NCBI RefSeq assembly: GCF_024713975.1
Contig: NC_091111.1
Coordinates: forward strand, 1,116,001-1,180,000
Direction: 5' to 3'
Source: Paralichthys olivaceus
Lineage: Eukaryota; Chordata; Actinopteri; Pleuronectiformes; Paralichthyidae
Length of the DNA: 64,000 bases
The first letter of the stretch is position 1, and the number at the start of each line of letters is the position of its first letter. Below, piece after piece: positions 1-13,475 of this stretch. A model generated the notes under the pieces. The model was not told the DNA's origin. It was given only the letters and a program-made list of their open reading frames with translations, and did no database searches. The position numbers and the translations under genes are program-made.

Positions 1-70
<70 letters not shown>
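1..70. repeat. (AC)n microsatellite
   Basis: Uninterrupted AC dinucleotide repeat at the window edge; it may continue to the left. Confidence 0.98.
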
Positions 71-77
<7 letters not shown>

Positions 78-3000
78 AGTTTGTATTTTTTTCAGGGCAG
101 ACAGCAGGAACACTGCTTAGCTCTTTGGTTTTGGGTCAGCAGAAGTTCACCCTAAGGCCAAGACCAGGAGGGCACAGTGAGTACTTAGTGACAATAAGGA
201 AAAATAAAATTCTGAATAAATAACCTATCTGAGCCTGACATTCAACAAACACTGCAAGAGAAAAAAGAAGATGGAGAAGGAGGATTAGAGAGAAATTGGG
301 AAAAAAAGAAAAATGGTAAGAAGAGTATGCATATGCTGAGAGCTGGATGGCAGGAGATAGGTATTGGCAACTGTAAATGCCAATTAATATCATAGGCTGT
401 TCCATCTAGCTTTGTGTTTTTATTAAACATAAATATGGGTTCACAGCCTGGCTGAAGCCTTGTACCACATGGGTCAATGATCAACAGTGAGGATGAGCTG
501 TCCTTTATATACTGCAGACTATATAGGAAAGTTTAGCTGATCAGAAACAAGCTCTGGTGCAAAGGCAGGAAGAAGCCAGAATACCAAGGATAAGAAGAGA
601 TGGAGAGAGGGAGAGAGATGGAGACAGATGGAGACAGTGGACGAACCTGAAGTTTAATGGCTGCTGCTGTTGTCTCCACTGCCTCATGTCTTCAGCCAGC
701 TAAACCCTACCCTAACCTGCCCTGTACTTTACATACAGAATAATGTCTACTCATCTCAATCAGAGAAAGAAAGTCAGCATATTCCACTTATTTTTAAAAA
801 TACATATTATTTGTTTGAAAAAAAAAAATTATGTTTGAAATCAGCAGCTTGCAGATGAGAAACAGCCACAGAGAATAAAACGACTGCACAGTGTTCCATC
901 AGGGAGGCTTTTGTCCCAGTGTCCCAAACCACTGGCCTACTTCACCTGAAAAACAATGAGACAGAGAGTAAATCCCATAATCCACACATGCTGCTGGCTG
1001 CTGGAAGATTAAAGAGGCCAGACACAATCCCACTCTGTGCTTTGAATAACACCAATCCCAAATATGCCTAATGGTCTCGCTGTCGAGGGACAGAGCCAGA
1101 TGAAACAAGGACAAAGCCTGTTAAAGAGGAATTTCACCAAAACTGACTTTTAGGCTGTTAATCACTGCACAGGAATAACACCAGCCTGCCTTTGATGGCA
1201 CCGTTGTGTGCAGGTGTCAGCACATTGCACCTTGGGACGTCACTGCAAATATCTCAGTGTGCGACAGCACATCTCATTGAGGAGTGACCTCGAAACAAAA
1301 GTGTCAACAGGATGACTTGTGATGTCACACAGACTCTGGGATGAGGACAGTGCTGCACACAACAACAAATACAAACACTGGTCACTCTTTGTTTGTCTGC
1401 CTGTGTGTGGCCATCATATGAAACCATGGTTTTAAAAGAGGTTTAAAGTTTAACGATCCCCTTTCAGATTATTTGAACACAAATAACTACTACTACATAA
1501 CTACTACAGCAACTAGAGCCAATATCTAGTCTTTGTAATATAGTGTGTGGCCATGGTGGTGATTGGGAGAGCACCTCCGACTGAACCAGGGAGAGTTAAT
1601 CAGCACAGTTGAGTCTAGTTGGCCAATTACTCTTCCTGGATTATAAATGCAGTAGGACAGCTGCCATTGGAGACAGACACATGGGAAGACACATTAAAGA
1701 GCTGAGCTGCCACGATGCCAGCAGAAACCGCTAGAAAATATATGTTTAGTTATTAGGGCCTGAGCGCTGTGAAACAGCGAAGAGACCTATTATAATTGAA
1801 GGAGTTATTATTTGAATTTATGTTTGCCTTTTCTATTCTCTAATAAACATGTTAAAAAGTGAATGGTTTGTCTCTGACTGTTGTTGGGGGATCCCAGTGG
1901 CAACGTCCCTGGCCACAATGCGATACAGGATACGGTGCACTACTGACAACTATAATGAGTATTGACTTATAATCAGTATGGTTTATTTGTGCAACACCTC
2001 TGGAAACAATAGCAAAACTCAGAGACGCTGTGGTAGGTTAGATGGTTGGATTAGGTAAAATGAGAGTCTATGCAGTCTCTTTTGGGAATCCTTTGGGTAA
2101 CACACAAAAAGTCAGTCCAAGAAGCAAAGAAATCAGACAGGGTGTAGGAAAATTCAGAAGATCTGAGTAAAATTAAATACAAAAGTGATACAGCTAGACA
2201 TCAGGAATCAAGAGAGCAAGAGAGCTGTGCACACAGAGCTCGCAAAGACAATCTGGCAAATTGCAAAGGTATTTGAAATGTAGAACTGGTGGGAAACACC
2301 AGGGGTAAAGAATAAGGTTGACATGAGGGCAGGGACCGAAAAGTCAACAGAATTACATTTGCAGTAAGTCAAATTATATCCAACTAATTTCGGCTTGGCA
2401 CAACACTGAGCCTTTGGAGCTCTTGCCAATGGGCCACTGAGGGTGTGGCTAATGTTTTGGTAATCCAGCCTCAAGGTTTTGTAGCGGGATAACCTAATGG
2501 TAACCCAGCTGTAATGAGATAGATATTTACATCAGACAGTCCTTTCAAAGCTCACCTTTATTTGCTCATTTGAATTAGCTAGTTTGTCCAGTCAGGGAGT
2601 TTTAAACTTCAACTGTTAAGATACCACAATGTGATTATCAAATAGCCTATAACATTCCATTCTTTTAAAACCTCTGTACTGTACCTGACGTTAATCACTT
2701 TGAACTTTTCAGGTCTTGTCGTGCCAATTAAACTGTATTTACTGATGTGGTGAATGATCTTCTACCTTACCTATGTCCTTCTGTTACTCTTGATACCATT
2801 ATAATTGATATCATTACAAACATTTGGTGGACAGCTGTAGCCATGATGCTCAGAAGATAGAGCCGGTTGTGCACTAGTTGGAAGGCTGGTGATTCTCTTC
2901 CTGGCTCCTCCTACCTCCCTCTGGCTCCTTCTTGTTGTTTGGACTTTGAACTTTATCAATTCCTGTTTCACTGATATTTTGATTCACTGATGTTTCCTCA

Positions 3001-4650
3001 ATGTGGTATGAGTTTCTCCATGTGAGGGGTTGGAGTTGGTTTCCTGTTTGGATCCACTGCTTTTCTATTTACCTCCCCACCCCCCACCCCACCTCCAAAA
3101 GAGACTATAAGCTTGTTTTTTTTATTAAGCTTACCATTATTATTATCCAGTAGTCAGCAATTTGGGTCATATTATATTCCAAATGTAACACTTGAGGCAA
3201 CGGAGAACTATTTAAAAATCAGTTTAAAGGTCATATATACAAAATTACTGCCTCTAAAACAAATCTCTTTGTTTAGTCACAGGTGAAAGGCGTGTGTCAT
3301 GTGAGTGTTCGCTTGCTTGATTTGCTTCACGTGTCCAACTGGAGTTCAGATTTCTTTTCCTTCAACGAACAGTTGTTAAAGTTTGGGCCTTTCTCATGTG
3401 AATAATCAAATGACACAGCTTGAGAAAAGTGTGTGTGTGTGTACGGTTAAGCATGACGCCTCATACCTTTCAGTGGATGGAGCTTGTCCTTCACCACTGA
3501 GGTCAGGCTCCAAAGGGGCCAAATCAAGTATGGACCCTGTAGTCCCCAGGGCCATCTATCAGTGGCAAGGTGGGGCAGAGCTGAGTCGCATCCCCCTCTC
3601 TTTGGAGACCTATAGCCTGTGAGCGACCACACATTCATCTTCCCCTCCCCTGTCTGGGTTCCAAAAATAGCCATTTCATTCAACATGTCACCTGAAAATA
3701 AACAACTAAACTTTTATTTGTACTAAACGAAGAGAAAAAGGAGAAAGGCTTAGAAAATTGCATGTACACATCATGTAGGCCTATAAACTGCAGGTGAATC
3801 AGTTTGGGTGTTTTTTAAGTGTTAAAATAAGAAAAAACATTTGTGATGTGTTCAATAAAGCACCATACCAGTTGCACATTGCCAGTAGTTACAGCACACC
3901 ATGAACTACTTCCTTTAATGGTTTTCAAATGTTGTTTTCCTATTAAGTGCACACGTCTTCCCTAACCCTCATGCCATGGCGACCCTGGAAATCAGCTATA
4001 AATCTGGCAGTAGTGGCCCTTTGGGTAATAAGTCACTGTAAAGAGCCCAGACTGTCATTCTGTCTTGTGGTTCAGGCTTTGGCAATAATGTCTGTGGCTC
4101 AAAGGCTTCAAATGGTCACTGACTGCCAAGGACGTTACACTAAAGTCTGATTTACCTTTAGCCTCAGCGTACCCTCAGGTTCTGCTTTTAACGTTATTGT
4201 GATTAAAAGTCCAAAAAACCTGATGGCGCTAAGGTACAACTGAAGATTATTATCATTTCATTATAACAACCAGTCTGACAGAGCTTAAATGACGGTAACC
4301 CAACTGTTTCTTTCTTTCCAGTCGCCAAGGTGCTTGCTGATTATGAGAACTGTAAGGTCTCAACCTTAACATGTTATCATTGGGGCTTAAAATGTAATAC
4401 TTTTATATTTATTCAATAGTTTTTTATTACCATGTATTCTGTGAAGCAACATTTTTAGTAACAAAGTGCTATACAAAGAAAGTTATTATTATTATAAAGA
4501 TGCTTTTCAGCCTCCAGGGGTTTATAGGGTCCATAAAAAAGTGTAAAAGTATAAAGAGCATTAACTCTGGATTTTTATAAGAGAATTATTTTTTTTATGC
4601 AATAAAAGAATAGTCCAGCTGTATGTTACCATCTGTTTTGATGATTACTA
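71..4650. other. Intergenic, no gene recognised
   Basis: No exon or RNA gene is supported. A probable old repeat with a small hairpin (GAGCGCTGTGAAACAGCG) lies near 1764-1800, and a C-rich tract is at 3072-3095. All open frames are short and without family features. Confidence 0.6.
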
Positions 4651-4884
4651 AGGGATCCCTCTCCCAGCACAATCAGATGCAATAGATGTCGCACGTAGCA
4701 TTGTTATTTTGTTGAAGTGCTCACGTGGATATCTCTGAGGTCTCCCCTGTTAAAAGTTTTTTTTTGGGTAGCTTTTCCTTACTGTATTTGAGGGGTTAAG
4801 GGCAGAGGGTGTTGCTGTTGTTGAGCCCTAAGAGACAAATTTTAATTTGTGAATATGGGCTATACAACTAAAATTTGATTGATT
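4651..4884 (-). mobile_element. 3' end fragment of the same LINE family, partly inverted
   Basis: Related to the untranslated 3' part of the LINE at 19112-19400. Positions 4760-4884 match in reverse orientation (GGGCTATACAACTAAAATTTG and the run TTAAGGGCAGAGGGTGTTGC). Positions 4651-4700 (GGGATCCCTCTCCCAGCACA) read in the opposite sense, so the fragment has been rearranged internally, perhaps at the palindrome GAGGGATCCCTC. Confidence 0.65.
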
Positions 4885-5543
4885 GCTGAGTGAATATTTA
4901 TTCATGAGAAATGAAAGTGTCCAACACAAACGAAGATGTGCAAGTATTTGTACAAAAGAAAACATCTGACAGAAATTAAGTGAGCAGTAATTGCAATAGT
5001 AATGATATATTGCAAATTATATGTGAGTAGGCATTTGGATATCTGAGTAATCTAGTTGTAATCATAATTCCCGTTCAGCTGCAACAATCATGATCCATGA
5101 TCCACTATCACGACCCATAATCCATGATCCACGATGCAGCCTGATCTTACCTGGTCGAGTATATGAAAAATAATGTTGAGTTAAGATGAAGTGATGCTTG
5201 TGGGAGCATTAGGAGCATGTAGTAGTGTAAACTACATAAACTTACTCTCTACATTTCAGAGCCAATAAAGGATGGAAATATACCGTTACATTCCCTTAAC
5301 TTGCAGTATTTACAAATCCTGTGCAACCTGTACTCAACCTGAATGATTATTCTGTCAGGTGGCTGGTGGTGCAGTAAAGGTCACTGTGTGAGCACACTCA
5401 TACTCCTGGTGTGAAGTCCTGAGCTCCCCGGTAACATGAGACTGGCCTGTGCTGTTGTGGAGGCCACTGGCCTGGTCTGATGGAGAGGACATGACATGAG
5501 ACCACACATTGCAACACACCTCCCTGTCCTCCACACACACTCA

Positions 5544-5548
<5 letters not shown>

Positions 5549-5615
<67 letters not shown>
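5549..5615. repeat. (AC)n microsatellite
   Basis: Uninterrupted AC run of about 67 bp. It creates spurious Cys-Val frames on the minus strand. Confidence 0.97.
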
Positions 5616-5620
<5 letters not shown>

Positions 5621-5829
5621 ACAATAGAACAAAGCTTTCTGTCACTAAACCACATAATTTATACATACTACATATACTGTATGTTTAGTTGGCAGGAAAC
5701 CATCTTAAATGGTAGACTGAACTTAAATTATTGAATTAAAATAACCATGGATAGGGTTAGCAGTGACAGTGTATGCCACAGTAAAGACAAAAAACATAAG
5801 GTTTAGCATTGATTTTCCCTGACAACAAT

Positions 5830-6661
5830 CGCTCTGAGGATTTCATTATGGTACCTAACAGCAGTCAGGGTATCGCTGGTTATGACATGGAGGTCTCTGC
5901 TACCCTCCAAGCACATCCCTCCCCAGACCAGATCACCATGGCATCTCCAGAGTTTTTCACACTTGTCACATGTGCTCAGTGTGAACCGGCTCTCATCTGT
6001 GAAGGTAATGGGGCACCATTGTCAAACCTGCCAATTCCAATGTTCTCTGGTGAATGCCAATGAAGCTGCATGGTGCTGGGCTGTGAGCACAGGCCCCACC
6101 TCATGGAGTTCTGACAATTTGATCAGAAACATGCACACATGTAACCTGTAACCATTTTGTAGAGCTCTGACAGTGCTCCTCCAGTTCCTCCTCACACAAA
6201 GCAGCAGATACAGGTCCTGCCCTTCTACAGCCCAGTCCTTGTGTAACGGCCGGTCTCCTGGTATGTCCTCCAAGCTCTTGAGACTGTGCTGGGAGACACA
6301 GCAAACCTTCTTGCAACCGCATGTATGTGTCCTGGAGGAGCTGGACTACTTGTGGAGTTGGGCTGCAGGTACCACCTCATGCTATCAGAAGTGACAAGGA
6401 CACCAGCAGAACACGAACTAGAGAAGAATCAGTCAGGAAGGATGAGGAGAGCACAACTGTCTGTGGCCACCACATGTAAAACCATCCTCTTTTTGATTTT
6501 GCTTCTCCATTGAACCTGCTGTCACTTTAATTTGCATCAAAGCAGTGAAATTGATTCATAATCACTTGTGCTTCCTAAATGGACAGATTGATATCTCTGA
6601 AGTTTAACTGACTTGGTGTTATACTGTGACCATTAAGTGTTCCCTTCATTCTTGGAGCAAT
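5830..6661 (-). mobile_element. Dead Tc1/mariner transposon fragment
   Basis: A widespread fish Tc1-like element on the minus strand. The 5' terminal repeat is at the right end (about 6632-6661, related to ACTGCTCAAAAAATTAAAGG). The transposase can be followed in pieces: the DNA-binding region, then YLLLCVRRNWRSTVRALQN, VGPVLTAQHHAASLAFTREH and WNWQV, in an 83-codon frame at 6022-6273. Farther left are degraded parts equivalent to the segment around the first catalytic Asp (ADESRFTLS-like). The element is truncated at about 5830, so the rest of the catalytic domain and the left terminal repeat are missing. Inactive. Confidence 0.85.
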
Positions 6662-8007
6662 GGCTCTGCAAGGCCCAAGACTGTTTCAAACACTAGGTGG
6701 CATTATGAGCCATATTTAACCTATAAATGTTGATTATTAATATATTTAGTAATAGGTGTGATATTTACACTAGCATTATCATATAATTTAGTCTTCAGGT
6801 CAAAAAACGAATCTAAATTTACTGGCAATGCAAAACATAAGGAAAGGATCAATAACGTGTAAAAAATTATGTGAAAAGTGCAATTTGTGATGTTTTTTGA
6901 CAACATTAAAAGCCAGATTTTATGGTTTGACTGCAGGTGGCAGAGAGCCACAGATGCAGCACTCTCAGTTTACTGAATGTTCCTGACAGACCTCTGCTCA
7001 TTAGCTGCTCTGCAACTCTTATAACATAACATATGACACATCAAGATGAGTATGGCTGCACATAAAGGCAACTAATGGCTTCACCAAAGCCTAGTGTGTT
7101 TAGCTACCATCAGTAGGAACATCTAAACTCAGGAGCATACATGTACCATAATAAAAAGTGCATCTTCATCAGAGAACCACAGTTACAATGTAATCTACAG
7201 TTGCCAATTGTATTGTTGTCTGGATGCTCAGGTGCAAGACTCTATACTACAGCCCCTCTGCAGTGCAAGTCGACAGGCCAGTGACAGTGGTGACAGGGCT
7301 ACTTACATAGGCAGTGCACCAACACAGGCCCCCACCTCACCACCTATTGGGGAAACAGACAACATATATTGCTGGCCAACATGCCGTATCAACTCCCCTA
7401 AGGGACTGGATGCAGCAATTCTCAGTATTTGGAATCAGGGAATGTGATATTTTATCAGGTATTTTATCAACACTTTTGTGTTTGACAGTGGTCAACTCAG
7501 ACACATTTTAAATTACACAAAGAGTTATCACAACCTTGGCTGAATACTTTCTGTTTGAATACTGTTTGATGACCATTTGTCTTCATATGACAAAGCAATA
7601 AACATACTGCGAGTAAAAAATACTCTCTACAGTATAATTAACACATTGTTAGGTTTTGTGCTTATATAAAGTTCTTGCTGTTTGAGAACTGTATCGTTCA
7701 GCTGTGCTTTTAGTGACGGAAACCTGTACTGAGGCCTGTTCCACTCCAGCAACTGGCAGACATAAAGTGCAGGACACTTAAAGCCCCTTTAGAGAAGACT
7801 GCTGAGGGTCAAATTCACAATTTCAACTTGGTGAATTCACCTGAGAGCTGAAGTGGTTTAACAGCTTCTTTCAAAACCAGTTGACCACTCAATGCAGTTC
7901 CACGCTGTTTTTGACAGGCACAGCCACTGATCCTGAATATACATTGTGGCTGCTGAGGGACATGAATATTTATGCTGAGTGGCTATGTCTGAAAAGCTGG
8001 TTTGTAC

Positions 8008-8010
<3 letters not shown>

Positions 8011-8038
<28 letters not shown>
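8011..8038. repeat. (CA)n microsatellite
   Basis: CA run of about 28 bp. Confidence 0.95.
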
Positions 8039-8040
<2 letters not shown>

Positions 8041-8253
8041 GATACAGGTGCTTTTAAATTTTAAATATGATGGTGTTTGAGCTAAAAGTGGACATGGGTG
8101 TCTAAGAGGAGAGAAGAGTCACAAACAGGCAGATAAACTACAAGTACAAGTGAAGAAGAAAAAGCACATATTAAATACCAATCCATCCACAGGGCTGACA
8201 CACAGAGACAGACAACCATTCACACTCACATACACAGACAGAACAGAAAATAA

Positions 8254-8328
8254 ATTCATTAAAACAGAATGTCAGTAAAAAAAAAAAAAAATTCATTAAA
8301 ACAGAATGTCAGTAAAAAAAAAAAAAAA
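8254..8328 (+). repeat. Two tandem 37-38 bp units with A-rich ends
   Basis: The unit ATTCATTAAAACAGAATGTC + AGT + poly(A) occurs at 8254-8290 and 8291-8328, differing only in the length of the A run. A recent tandem duplication. Confidence 0.9.
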
Positions 8329-9717
8329 ATTCTTCAGCCCTGATGCAGGATAAAAATAGAAATAAAGTCTGTTATATACTGAGTGAACTCTGCTACATTT
8401 TCAGATGCTTCAAAATAAAAGCATGGTGAGAACAAAGTGCTGACATCAAATCCAGGCTTGTCACAGTGGATCACTCCTGGCTGCAGCCTTCACTTCTGTC
8501 TCACTACTTTGGATACAAAGATGCTGTGTCTACGGAGTAGGGAGGGAGTGTGGGTGTTATTTTTAGCTGGATGTATTGGTACCAGTGTAGCCTGTTTTCC
8601 TGTGTCATCAGTGAAATATTATTAACTGATAATCCAATCTGACAGGTGTAAAACTGAATCAGGTCTGGGATAGTTCTGCATATCCATCTGGGACTTTCTA
8701 ATCACTCAACTCTCCTCAACCCCTGGTCACACCCCTGGGATGAAGTCATATCTGAAAGCTATAGCTGCTTATAAATATGCAACATCAGGGTGCATGTGTA
8801 AGCTCAAAACATCCTGACGCTGCCAGGGTTTAAGGTTCTATTCCCTGTGTTGCTCAGCAGGTGAAGCAAGACATTACATTACTAGCACTGCATGAATCTC
8901 GGTGTCACTGAAATACATTCAGATTTATTTTGTCCTTCCTCACACACCTCTGGTAGTTTGTTTGAATGATGGTGAAATTTTGTTCATGACTTCTTGTGGA
9001 CAGATGAAGCAAAGGGACATGATGGTGGAAAAACTTAGGGGGTACTTGGGCTGTGAGATCGGCAGCAGCATCATCAGCTCAGCAGGACTCAGATCAGTGT
9101 GATTACACTTGGACACACCAGTAAACCTATTTGTGTAAAATGTAACAAAATAGCTCAACTCTGCCTGTAAGATTTTGTTGGCTGACATATGTAGTACACA
9201 CATTTACTCATTATTTTCCCTGAACTGGACTTTTTCATTGAAGTGCCGTGAAATCTGTGCGATATGCCTTCGAGGCTCTGGGACAATACTTATGGAAACA
9301 CAATAACTAGGCTGACTTAGAGAGGACCAAAGATTTTCCACTAACCTGAAGCAAGTTTCAGAAGGATCAGCTCTTGGGGGAGGTAGTTACAGCTATTTTT
9401 TTTTGTCCTGCCTAATTTTACTGGTTTTCTTCATATTCTAGAATTGTTTTAAATATGACATTGACGGGGCACATTGACTCTCTTATAATCAGGTGCATAC
9501 TAATGACAGATCGTTCTAGTATTGCTTTTTATTTATGAGGATTTCCAGTTGAAGATAAGACACAATTTAATACCATTTTTCAAAACCATCAATCAAATAA
9601 TGTGTGTGTATGGGTGTTGCATGTTTGCTGAAGCTCAGACTGACGTGTCTGACTCTGTCCTCCAGTTATTCTTTTTGAAGGTGCTGAATCATCCGCTCAC
9701 CCTGCATGCTACATCTT

Positions 9718-9752
9718 ACACACACACACACACACACATACACACACACACA
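9718..9752. repeat. (CA)n microsatellite
   Basis: CA run of about 35 bp with one TA interruption. Confidence 0.95.
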
Positions 9753-11790
9753 TTTTTCACATATACTGTACATCCTACATTCTATCTCCTGCTTCCTAGA
9801 CACATCAAAACAACACATTATTTTTCTCCTGTTTGATAAAAACCTCACTGAGCAGCTATTTAAAGGAACTGCTGAGCCTTTTGAAGTGAAACTATATCTT
9901 GTGAGGTGCGTTTAAAGATTTATGTGTTCGGTAGAAAACAGTGGGCTTGGAAATGAGAGCCACAGACAGAGTAAAGAAGTCATAAAGTGATTTGTTGACA
10001 AGAACAACATGCATTTGGCCACTTCAGCTCAGAATCAAAAACCTAATCTTTCCATGTGAGTATAGTCTGTCCAATTTATGCGCAGCTGCTGACCTTGTAG
10101 GAGACTGTACTCAACACCACACACCACACTTCTCTTGTTTGTATGGCTTCCTTTTTATTACAGATTCTTTCATAGTTGTTTAACATACTTTGGATAATAC
10201 TGGAAAATGGTAGCACCACTGGCAGTAAAGTGTTGTCTGTCTATTTATGCTTAACTTCATCTAAATCAGGTCCAGATTAAAATAACATCAATTACCCTGG
10301 GTTATGTAATCATGGTAAGAATTTGCGCTGGAAAAAGAAATCCAAGATGACAGTGACAAACCATTTCCATACATCTGTTTAGATGAAAGAGGATATCATG
10401 ATAATCCACAGTGGGTCTTAGTGTTTTCTCACATCTCTGAATAAAGGTTGCTCTATATTTATGTACATGTATGGCACTTGATGACATGGAAAGAATAATC
10501 ACAAATGAAAGACAGAAAAGATAAAGTGATGATTAGTTTCCACGCACCACCAAAGGAGTGATCATTAAGGTTAAGGTCAGTGGTGTGATAACAGGCATCC
10601 AGAGCAATGAGAGATAGATATTACAGATGAGACACATCATGTGCATAATGTATTATATCCAAAGAACAGTCTTACCCTTTCAACTACAAGATTGTGTGCT
10701 TCACTGTGGAAGTAGTTTTTGGAACCACTGGAATGTGACTGAAACACCATTTAAGCTCAGTGTGGATAGGCATTTTCATTTGGCTTATTAGTGCAAGACT
10801 ATACTGTGTCAACATGGACATCAGAAAACTACTCTGATACACTACATGGCCCAAAGCATGTATTCTGTTTTCCATAGTTTGGGATCAGATCCTTATATTC
10901 CAGTTCAAAGACCACCTCACGAATTCTGCACATGATCACAAGGAATTCTACCTCAACAGCTGTATCATGGCTGGTGGCTCTGGAGAAGCTTTTTTATGTC
11001 TGAGACTCTCTGATATTTTTTTTCAGACTTTGATATTAGGTTTTGGGGATATTGCATCAAAAAACCTGCATTCAAAATAGTGAGTGGAGTTTTGAGGATG
11101 GCCGGTGGGGATAGTTGCAATGGAGGAAGAATATACGATAATTTAAACGATAATAGGAAGTAAGAGTCTTGATATCATCTGCTGTGCAGATTTTGACCTT
11201 CTTAGTTTAGTTTATCATGTGATCCCCAACATATGCTTTACTACTGCACTACCCAGTTGTCTTCATTATTGGTTCACTGTGAAGTATTAACTGAGCTCTT
11301 TCCCATCCAAACTTTTTAGAATAAACTAGTCTGACGACTTTGAGTTGGAATGTCAGTGTCAACATATGTTGGACCATGCAGTGTAGCAGTTTTTGATTTA
11401 AAGACTTTACAAAGAAAGAAAACACCAAGTTAACAGTGCCTCTCCTCAAAAACTGACAAACATATGTGTGGTGTTTGTCTCTCAATAACTGACAGAGTAT
11501 CAATACAATTGACACCCTGGAACTCAACATGATGTTGGTGAGATAAATGATCCAGTCTTAATAATCACCATTAATAAAACAGTCCAAAATTAGATGTTCA
11601 TCTCAAGCACTCTGCTTTGTTTCAAAAAGTTGTGAAAGACATATTTGGAAATCTCTCATCTCTCTTACATTTGAACACTACATACTAACAAATCAACAGT
11701 TACATTGAATTGTCTGTTTGCCATTCTCCATAACTAGTTTCTACACAGCTGCCCTGCAGCCTCCTCATGTACAGTGTGTGTGGCAGACAG

Positions 11791-12634
11791 CTACACATAT
11801 GCAGAGTCACTGGACTGAGTGCGCCCAAAGTTTGGCATACTCATCCTGGGCAAGTCTTTGTTCCGGATCTCATAAATAGACTTCCTCCTGGCCTGCACTC
11901 CTCTCACAGCAGTTTTGATCTTCCTCCAGCCGAGATGGTTGAGCTCTGCCAAGTTGAATAACACGCAAATGCCACTGACTGCAAACATGAAGACCAGAAA
12001 CACAGTCTTCTCTGTGGGCCTAGAAACATAGCACTCTACATCTTTTATGCAAGGGTATCGATCACATTCATACACTGCAGGGACGTTGAATCCATAAAGG
12101 AAGTATTGACCCACCAGAAACCCTATCTCTAGTGCATTTCTGAACACCACTTGAATGATGTAGAACCTGGAGATGCCCTCCTGCCTTCTCATTTTTGACT
12201 TTGTAGTTCGCAGGGTTGAGTTGGGGATGTCTTTGACCTCAAGGCAGTCGGGTTCTACCTCTTTATTGGAGTTTTCAGTGTTCTGCAGCACTCCATTCAC
12301 GATGGTGTTCTTGATCTTCTTGCTATCATCTCGTTTCATAGAATCCTGGTCCTTGTCCAGTGATAGGTACACTGTGGAGAACCGCCGCTCTTTCTGCTTG
12401 GCGGACTGGTGCACAGAGTAGGTGATGAAGCAGAGGCTGGGGCAGCACACCATAATGATCTGGAACACCCAGTACCTGATGTGGGAGATGGGGAAAGCCT
12501 TGTCGTAGCAGGCCTGGTTGCAGCCTGGCTGTAAGGTGTTACACACAAACATGGACTGCTCATCGTTGTACACGGTCTCTCCGACAATTGCCACGATCAG
12601 AATCCGGAAAATCACCACCACAGTCAGCAAGATC
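11791..12634 (-). CDS. gjd2: gjd2 exon 2 (connexin 35/36 main body)
   Basis: Encodes residues 24-304 of connexin 35/36, a four-pass membrane protein whose hexamers dock into intercellular channels of electrical synapses. Helices lie at about 24-43, 77-97, 182-203 and 232-252. The first extracellular loop has C55-X6-C62-X3-C66 and the second has C214-X4-C219-X5-C225, the full set of docking-loop cysteines. The cytoplasmic loop carries RRFSTV with Ser110 and the tail carries RRKSIYEI with Ser276. These are the two positions known as PKA-regulated sites in fish Cx35, and the tail segment overlaps the known calmodulin-binding region. The protein ends SAYV, the PDZ ligand that binds ZO-1 in this family. 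TAG stop is at 11791-11793. No frameshift or missing residue is seen and the length matches perch and zebrafish Cx35. The TTG at 12630 is an internal Leu codon, not a start. Confidence 0.98.
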
Positions 12635-13404
12635 CTGAGAAAAAATCAGCAGCAAAAATAAATTCACTTTTACAGTAGTTGTGTTAAGCTCATTTTTGTA
12701 GATCAACTTTAAAGCCACATCCCCCAGGAATGTTTTAATATGTCACTGAATACTCATTTGAACCCGTCTCTTCTGATCACTTACTAAACTTGCCATATGT
12801 CACAAGCATGGTTTTGCTTTATGACTGTAGCTACCTGGTGAGCTTCAGTGGGAGTGCAGCTGAAAGGCAGGACCTTATTTTTCAAATGTAGAGAGGATAA
12901 CACTAAAACTGACAACTCTACATTGCAAGCTTTTGTCTTGTGTCAGTACTACCGGGAGTCGATGACAGAACAGCTTCACTTAATGCTTCATAAACCATGC
13001 ACTGATAAGAACACAGTTTGACCAGCAAAAAGGTTCTTTCACAACCTGGCAACCCACATGTATGTGTTGCAAATTGTCTCTGAAGCTGTAGTGATGTATG
13101 AAGCCCAATAAGCCACTTCTTCTGAACACATGATGGATGTCTCATCAAAACCAACGTGTCCAGCTGCAGACCATGAGACAGGTCTCAGGGCTGTCTGTCT
13201 CCGCCACTGTGAGGGAGCTGTCCAGTGCTGGAATAGACGCATTCCCTGTCTCCGTCTAACTCCTGCTGTACAACCACTGATTTGAAAAACCACACGGTGC
13301 TTTTAACTCTTCTTGGTGTTGGTTGCGCTTTTCCTCACTCGTGCTGAATTTTCACAATCACTTTACTTGTTCATGAAGAGAGAAAGTTTCTGTTTCCGTC
13401 TTAC

Positions 13405-13475
13405 CTTCCGATCATTGTAGAGTGCTGCTGGACAGCCGCCTCCAAGAGACGCTCTAATATGGTCCATTCCCCCAT
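13405..13475 (-). CDS. gjd2: gjd2 exon 1 (connexin 35/36 N-terminus)
   Basis: First coding exon of a delta-class connexin, the subunit of neuronal gap-junction channels (electrical synapses). Reading the minus strand from the ATG at 13475 gives MGEWTILERLLEAAVQQHST followed by MIG, the Cx36-type N-terminal helix that lines the pore mouth. The exon is 71 nt and ends two bases into an Arg codon at a consensus GTAAG donor (13404-13400). An intron of 770 bp then leads to the CAG acceptor just before 12634, where the reading frame resumes as R-ILLTVVV. Most connexins have an uninterrupted coding region; a coding intron near residue 24 is characteristic of the Cx36 group. The start is fixed by the conserved MGEW opening. 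Certain as gjd2; whether it is the a or b teleost paralogue cannot be decided here. Confidence 0.97.

Larger units (their letters stand above)
6662..11790. other. Intergenic, downstream of gjd2; includes its 3' UTR
   Basis: No further gene is seen. The gjd2 3' UTR must start at 11790 and run left. The first AATAAA on the minus strand that I find is near 10152 (TTTATT in CTTTTTATTACAG), which would give a UTR of about 1.6 kb; this is uncertain. Confidence 0.45.

Noticed and set aside
5381..5655. Minus-strand frames rich in CVCVCV
   Set aside because: Translation of the CA microsatellite at 5549-5615; the same applies near 48.5 and 55.7 kb.
6022..6273. 83-codon minus frame as a separate gene
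   Set aside because: It is a remnant of a Tc1-type transposase; neighbouring frames carry the other broken parts.
12173..12421. Plus-strand frame across gjd2 exon 2
   Set aside because: Shadow of the connexin coding strand.
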